Assembly (NCBI GenBank): GCA_038093975.1
Contig: JBBPTG010000193.1
Span: forward strand, 1 to 46,537
Source: Chalciporus piperatus
Taxonomy: Eukaryota > Basidiomycota > Agaricomycetes > Boletales > Boletaceae
DNA: 46,537 bases
Reading direction: 5' to 3'
Shown here: in pieces, positions 42,241-46,537 of the stretch
How the letters are laid out: every line of letters starts with the position of its first letter
Position numbering within the stretch: the first letter of the stretch is position 1
Program-made: the position numbers and the translations under genes
The notes under the pieces: model-generated
Database searches by the model: none
Seen by the model: the letters and a program-made list of their open reading frames with translations, nothing else
Told to the model about the DNA's origin: nothing

Positions 42241-42419
42241 CGTTTCATTTGCATGTTATTTTTTTCGCATTGTAATATTCTGATCAAATGCTGCCGGTTG
42301 TCGGAGACGATTGGCGAAACGCGCTCCTTCAAGTTGCCATCGTAATGCGTGATCAATTGATCATCATGATGACGCGCGTGAGAGAACGACTCCATGGACT
42401 CGGATTCAAGAGTGGAGTC

Positions 42420-42660
42420 TTGGTTTCATCTCAGTCGGCAGAAAACCTTGGTCGGGAAACACTTGAAGGCAACCCTAGGCAACTCCAGCCGTAAACTTAC
42501 TTCCATGATGAACCCTGCATTGACCCAGAAGCGAACGAGGTTCAGCTGGGAAAGGTCATCCCGGGCGCGGTCGTCGTTTAATAAAGATGAGGAGAGGACA
42601 GAGCTGTTGAAACTGATGACTGCGGAAGCTTCCTCGCTGCAAAGCACGGCGCCGTTTATT
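42420..42660 (-). other. Second copy of the possible small divergent gene
   Basis: On the minus strand the frame VLCSEEASAVISFNSSVL … SQLNLVRFWVNAGFIME is kept relative to 14760-14910 on the plus strand, followed by GTAAGT. Length differences from copy 1 (for example an extra CTG) lie after this donor. Frames read on the other strand over the same bases are broken by those indels, which favours the minus-strand reading. Function unknown. Confidence 0.3.
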
Positions 42661-42854
42661 CGTGGAGTCGGTCCTGTACAGCTGGCTTCGTGGCCTTGGG
42701 AAGTGTCAGTGTCACAGTAAGTTGTTCCGTTGAGACGTTTTTCTGGTGCATTTCACTGTTCAGCTGATCGGCAGAGGAACGATGTTTGACAGCTACATGC
42801 TTCAGCACAGCATCTGCTTGACGCATTGACGTTGTCGAGTCAATTTCTTGATCG

Positions 42855-42862
42855 GATATAAG
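42855..42862 (+). promoter_or_regulatory. TATA-like element upstream of F-box copy 4
   Basis: GATATAAG lies 83-90 bases upstream of the chosen ATG at 42945. It is the single-copy counterpart of the duplicated element at 14595-14634 upstream of copy 1. Confidence 0.45.
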
Positions 42863-42944
42863 AACCGTGATACTGACAGCTCAAGTTGCAGCAGCTTTAC
42901 ATTTTTCTACCCCCTTGGAACCAGACACGCACAGGACGTATTCC

Positions 42945-44725
42945 ATGACATCCGAGTCGTTGAGCACGCAGGGCCGCAATCCATTGCTCAGCCCAGACAC
43001 ACTGCAGTCCATCCTAGATTGTATTCCTCAGGATCCAGATGTCGAGAGACAGCAGACACTCTTCGCTCTCGCTCAAACGTGTCGGTCGACTTCAGAACCA
43101 TCCCTCGATCGCCTTTGGCGGAAGTTGGTGTCTCTGCATCCACTCATCCGATGTGCTAGACCGATTGAGCGCGACGACCAGGACGTCGAGCAGAACGACC
43201 AAGACACCGAGGTAATGAAACAAAACGCCGAGGAGGATGACGAAGACAACGAGGAAGAGGACGAAAACTCTCCGAAGGACGACCAAGCCTCTGAGGGGGA
43301 GGACCAAGACTCTGAGGGGGGCGCCGAGGAAGTCGAAGACTCAGAGGAGGATGAAGACTCCGAGGACGGCGAGCTGGAGGAACTGGTAGGTCCATGCCAC
43401 GGTTTTCTTGAGTTGCGAAGATCGTGATCAAATATGAACAGGATCCTCCCACCCCCGCTGAGTGGGCTGTCATCGAAAGATACTCACATCGCATTCAGGA
43501 ACTCGCTGTCCTACAAGATGGCCTGTCCCTCAGCTTCTTGAAGAGTGCTGGCTCTCAGCCATCCCCCCTCTTTCCCAACTTAAAGGTCTTGACCTGGAAC
43601 TGGGAAACTAACTATCCGCGCCGCGGGTCTATCGCGCGGATATATCCACTGCTCAGTCCTACACTTATTACGCTGCAGGCGCGCTTGGGCGCCATGGACG
43701 GCAGGGCGTTGCAATCATTTCTCAAGCGCTATCCTCATTACTGCCGGAACTTGAAGACAGTTTTACTTGCCTTCCCATTTTATCACGTGCTGGCCCAGAC
43801 GACTATCTATGAGCTATCGCGGGCAGTTTGTAGTCACGATAAACTCGTGGATCTCCGCATTTTCGAAGCCCCCATTGACGATGCTGCGATGAGGCAGCTG
43901 TCCCTGTCTCCCACGATTGAATCACTTTCCGTCTATCACTACCCTCAGAAACCAATTCCACGCCCATACTTCCAACCTGAAGATACACCGTTACGACACT
44001 TGAGGGTCTTCAGGTTGGCGACGTCCGATCTTGACTTCTTCACTACCCTCCTGGGATCTCGGGATCAGTCATTTTCCACCTTGCTTGTCGAGGTCCGCGA
44101 GCAGCCTACTGCGGAAGCGCTATCGACCTTCTTCTCGATGCTCGCCTCGAGTTCTTCGTACACAGAATCCATTCGGACCCTTTTGTTCGATACCATGCCC
44201 CGTCCTGTGGTGGGGGAATCACGCGCGGAAGAGGAACCACACGTCTTCCATCTCTCATATCAATCCCTCCTCCCCCTCATGTCTTTCTCGCATCTCCATA
44301 CGCTGCAGGTCTTTTGGAGCGACCAGATCTCTCTGGATGACAACGAGTTTGCACACTTGGCTCGCAGCTGGCCATCTATGGAAATCCTGAAGATATGTTC
44401 CAAGCGTCCTCTGGGATCACAACCGATCAAATGCATCACTTGTGGAGGCCTTTTGCAGCTCATCATTTCCTGCCCGAAACTCAGGCAAATTTGTTTACCT
44501 CTTGATGCTAGGGAGGTCCCAACGGACACAGATCCCGATGTTCGTAACACCGTCATCGATCGGCTCTGTTTCCACGAACCCCGCATCAGTGATCCTTCAG
44601 AAGTAGCAAGTTTTATCCGTAAACACTTTCCATCCGTATCAAGCGTCGCTGCGAAGTTTTCGGGCCGTGCCGTAGACGATGCCTTGTGGTCGGAGGTCGA
44701 TGACTTGGTGAAGCTCGGACGGTGA
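42945..44725 (+). CDS. F-box/LRR-like protein, copy 4
   Basis: Two exons, 42945-43385 and 43442-44725, with a 56-base intron (43386-43441); 574 residues. The ATG matches the conserved start of the other copies; an upstream in-frame ATG at 42867 lies in what is leader sequence elsewhere. F-box-like helices (LLSPDTLQSILDCIPQD, ALAQTCRSTSEPSLDRLWRKL) come first. The acidic linker is the longest of the four (TEVMKQNAEEDDEDNEEEDE and several further repeats). The LRR-like half ends LVKLGR, as in copy 2. The exon 2 sequence is closest to copies 1 and 2. It lies on the opposite strand about 25 kb from the others. Probably an SCF substrate adaptor with an unknown target. Confidence 0.8.
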
Positions 44726-44879
44726 TAGTAATGGTGACCCTTGTCTCTCCTCAGCGATTGACCTCGTAGAACTTTCTCGTATGTTGATGACAATCCAATG
44801 CACTCACTAACGGTACTGTATGTTTTGATGTAACATCGTTCGTATCATTTGTCCCATGTCATTTTTTTTTCGCAATATC

Positions 44880-45083
44880 GATGACCTCGCAAAAACGAGG
44901 ACCATCCTCTTCGTTTTCCGTTACCAGAACGATCTGAATCTCCCTCTAAACATTTCGTTTGGCACAATATCGACGCAGGAGGGGGTTGTAGAGTTCTTTC
45001 CTCGTGATCATCCCGACCGTGATCGTTACCTCGGGGACCTCCGTATATTCAGGACCTCGTATCGAGAGCAAGGTTGCGAGTAG
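44880..45083 (+). other. Unrecognised coding-like fragment
   Basis: A frame ending at 45083 reads TRTILFVFRYQNDLNLPLN, ISFGTISTQEGVVEFFPRDH and DRYLGDLRIFRTSYREQ. The composition looks like real protein, but no start codon or upstream exon can be found: the frame runs into the 3' flank of the F-box cassette at about 44880. It may be a gene truncated by the insertion of that cassette. Confidence 0.25.
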
Positions 45084-45089
45084 GAGTGA

Positions 45090-45900
45090 GGGGCCCGTGA
45101 AGTATGGAAGTGCTACTCGTGATGGTCGATGTTCTTAACTTGAGAGATTTAGGTGGTGATGCTCACGTATATCAAAAGGGACAGACGTTTTGATCGATTG
45201 GGTTCCCTTGCCCCCATTCTTCCCCCCCCTGAAAGATCTCTCTGTCGGCTATGTTAGAACGACTGTCTTCTACTCATTGAAAGTCTGGGTTTGGGAGACT
45301 AGCTATGTTCCATCGTCGTTCCTATGTTCCTCCATTTTCGTCTCAAACGCACCCACACAGATGAGTTACTTGCGTCACGGTTTGCTGCCTTGCTATGGGT
45401 TTCAGCCTACGGATGGCACATAGCAACTGCGGACGGGAGAGTATGCTGCGGTGTGACAAGCTATTCTATGTAAGTTACGGATAGGTAACACTGAACCAGT
45501 TTGCATATCCGGGAAGCCTGGCTAATGGTTGAGTCCCAGTGAGAAAAGGTGGTATGGGACTGTATGTCAGTGTATGTAAATATAGGCCATAGGGAGACAT
45601 ACGAGCGAATCGGAAATGGGCGTCTCCATAGGTCTTTGTCGTATGAATACATATGTAGACAAAGGCATCTCTATGCCCCATAGTTCCCATAGGTTTCCAT
45701 AGGTCGGGCTCGTCAAAAATCCCTTCAGAACAATTTATGCCATTCTATGCCATTCAAGCAATTACAATGGTGCAACACACATATGTCAACCTATGCACAT
45801 CTAGGAAGGGGCACGAATGATACAAATCTCGCCACCCGCCCACCTGCCCCCACCACAATGCGCTCCCGATCGCCTTCTCTGCTGCTCGTACCCACTCCTG
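45090..45900. other. Intergenic with a cluster of CATAGG words
   Basis: No gene is seen. Between about 45580 and 45710 the words CCATAGG/GCCATAGGG/TCCATAGGT recur about six times, some in opposite orientation (GGGAGACAT against GGCGTCTCC). This could be the subterminal repeat of a small DNA element, but no ends could be defined. Confidence 0.3.
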
Positions 45901-45959
45901 TTCCTCGCATTCACGGAACCTCTAATGCATCAGCAAAACAGCAATTTTTGCGATCACAT

Positions 45960-46410
45960 CGGCTGTCCCCTTCGTCCAGATACCATCTGCGACCTAGAAG
46001 CAAGTTCGTCGGGGTTAGTTGCTTCTGAAAATGGATGTGCGACAAACCAGCTTTGCTGCTTCGTCTTTGTAGCTCTGTACACGATGCCATCAGTATGGAT
46101 AATGATAAGATAATCAGGTAGTAATACATACTGCTTTTGCCTGCGAAGAGAGTGTCTGGTAGTATGCATCAAACTCTTCTTTCGATCCGTTTGGTTTGAT
46201 TTGTTTGAGCCAGCGGTGTATGCAAAGTGTGCTGGGCAAGATGTCATCGTTACTACACGAAATGTCAAAGAAAAGAAAAAATAATTACCGTCCGGTTTTG
46301 TTCGCGGGAGGACGCCAAGCAGGTTTCTTGTTGCTTGACGTTGTAGCGAGAACTCCGGCAGATGGTTCGGGAGCAGGAACAGAACCGGTTTTCGAAACAT
46401 CGTTTGTACC
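45960..46410 (-). CDS. Unidentified gene, 5' end cut by the repeat element
   Basis: Read from the element end on the minus strand: an exon down to about 46291 (TNDVSKTGSVPAPEPSAGVL, NKKPAWRPPANKTG), a 36-base intron ending TTCGTGTAG, an exon with DDILPSTLCIHRWLKQIKPN and GSKEEFDAYYQTLSSQAKA, a second intron starting GTATGTATT, then a last exon SYKDEAAKLVCRTSIFRSN and a stop near 46020. The splice phases agree, so it is probably a real gene or recent remnant. The YYQTLSSQAKASYKDEAAKL helix recalls the tail of HMG-box-like or transposon-linked proteins, but I do not assign a family. The upstream part is replaced by the repeat that starts at 46411. Confidence 0.45.
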
Positions 46411-46537
46411 GAGCCCATTCAGCTCGTTAGGCCGTACAGCAAGGCCAGCCGATCACCAATTAGGCCGTGCTCTACTGGCCGGCTAACGATTGGCCGCTGG
46501 TGTATGGTCACCTAGGTTAGGGATCGGCTAGTAATAG
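46411..46537 (+). mobile_element. End of a second copy of the palindromic element (runs off the window)
   Basis: GAGCCCATTCAGCTCGTTAG and what follows match the reverse complement of 6466-6340 almost base for base, and from 46443 also 2599-2690. The boundary is sharp at 46411: the sequence to the left is unrelated to the flank at 6467. The element continues beyond the right edge of the window. Confidence 0.9.

Larger units (their letters stand above)
42240..44880 (+). repeat. Dispersed, inverted copy of the F-box cassette
   Basis: This segment matches the 12600-17170 repeats in reverse orientation. The cassette begins (42240-42290) and ends (44730-44880) with versions of the same flank, containing TTTTTTCGCA(T/A)T and CGTTCGTTTCAT/CATCGTTCGTATCAT words. 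That is what one unit plus a bit of the next would look like if excised from the tandem array at 12.6-17.2 kb. Nothing at the edges resembles a target duplication by eye. Confidence 0.65.

Overview
The window is nuclear DNA of a basidiomycete fungus, most likely an agaricomycete. Introns are many and short (about 50-60 bp, GT..AG). The gene families are ones that class is known to expand: F-box/LRR-like proteins, C2-TPR-CHAT proteins, GH55 glucanases, multi-exon P450s, a DUF6532-like protein and a TET/JBP-like dioxygenase. I cannot name the species. The spliced models were assembled by hand from splice sites and codon phase; the main ones close in frame.

Layout. 1-2335 is a mosaic of three unrelated tandem arrays: a ~70-bp AT-rich unit, a 142-150-bp unit holding a GC-rich hairpin, and a degenerate ACTGG satellite. 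2596-6466 is a large imperfect palindrome. It has 248-bp inverted ends, then 33-bp repeats, then 20-bp repeats, then a unique core. A further copy of its end runs off the window at 46411-46537. Directly outside each of the two complete ends, a coding region reads away from the element: a TET/JBP-like dioxygenase ORF at 6467-7051 and an unidentified gene at 45960-46410.

7302-9842 is a DUF6532-like gene whose last intron contains a complete solo LTR with a perfect 5-bp target duplication. A second related solo LTR, a chromodomain fragment of a Ty3/gypsy-type polyprotein and other decayed sequence follow (9843-12600).

12600-22505 holds three F-box/LRR-like paralogues on the minus strand, with an 11-exon P450 between the second and third. 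A fourth copy lies at 42240-44880 in the opposite orientation. All four share one 56-bp intron at the same place and differ in the length of an acidic linker.

22747-27305 encodes a 1430-residue C2-TPR-CHAT protein (minus strand). 29176-32751 and 35683-39256 are tandem secreted GH55 beta-1,3-glucanases with the same 24-exon structure, including an apparent 3-nucleotide microexon. 40031-41646 is a branched-chain aminotransferase with a probable GC-AG intron.

The core metabolic genes look intact. The left 12 kb and the last 2 kb look like repeat- and transposon-rich accessory DNA. The most unusual items are the nested palindromic element with its adjacent genes, the hairpin satellite, the conserved 3-nt microexon and the LTR held inside an intron.
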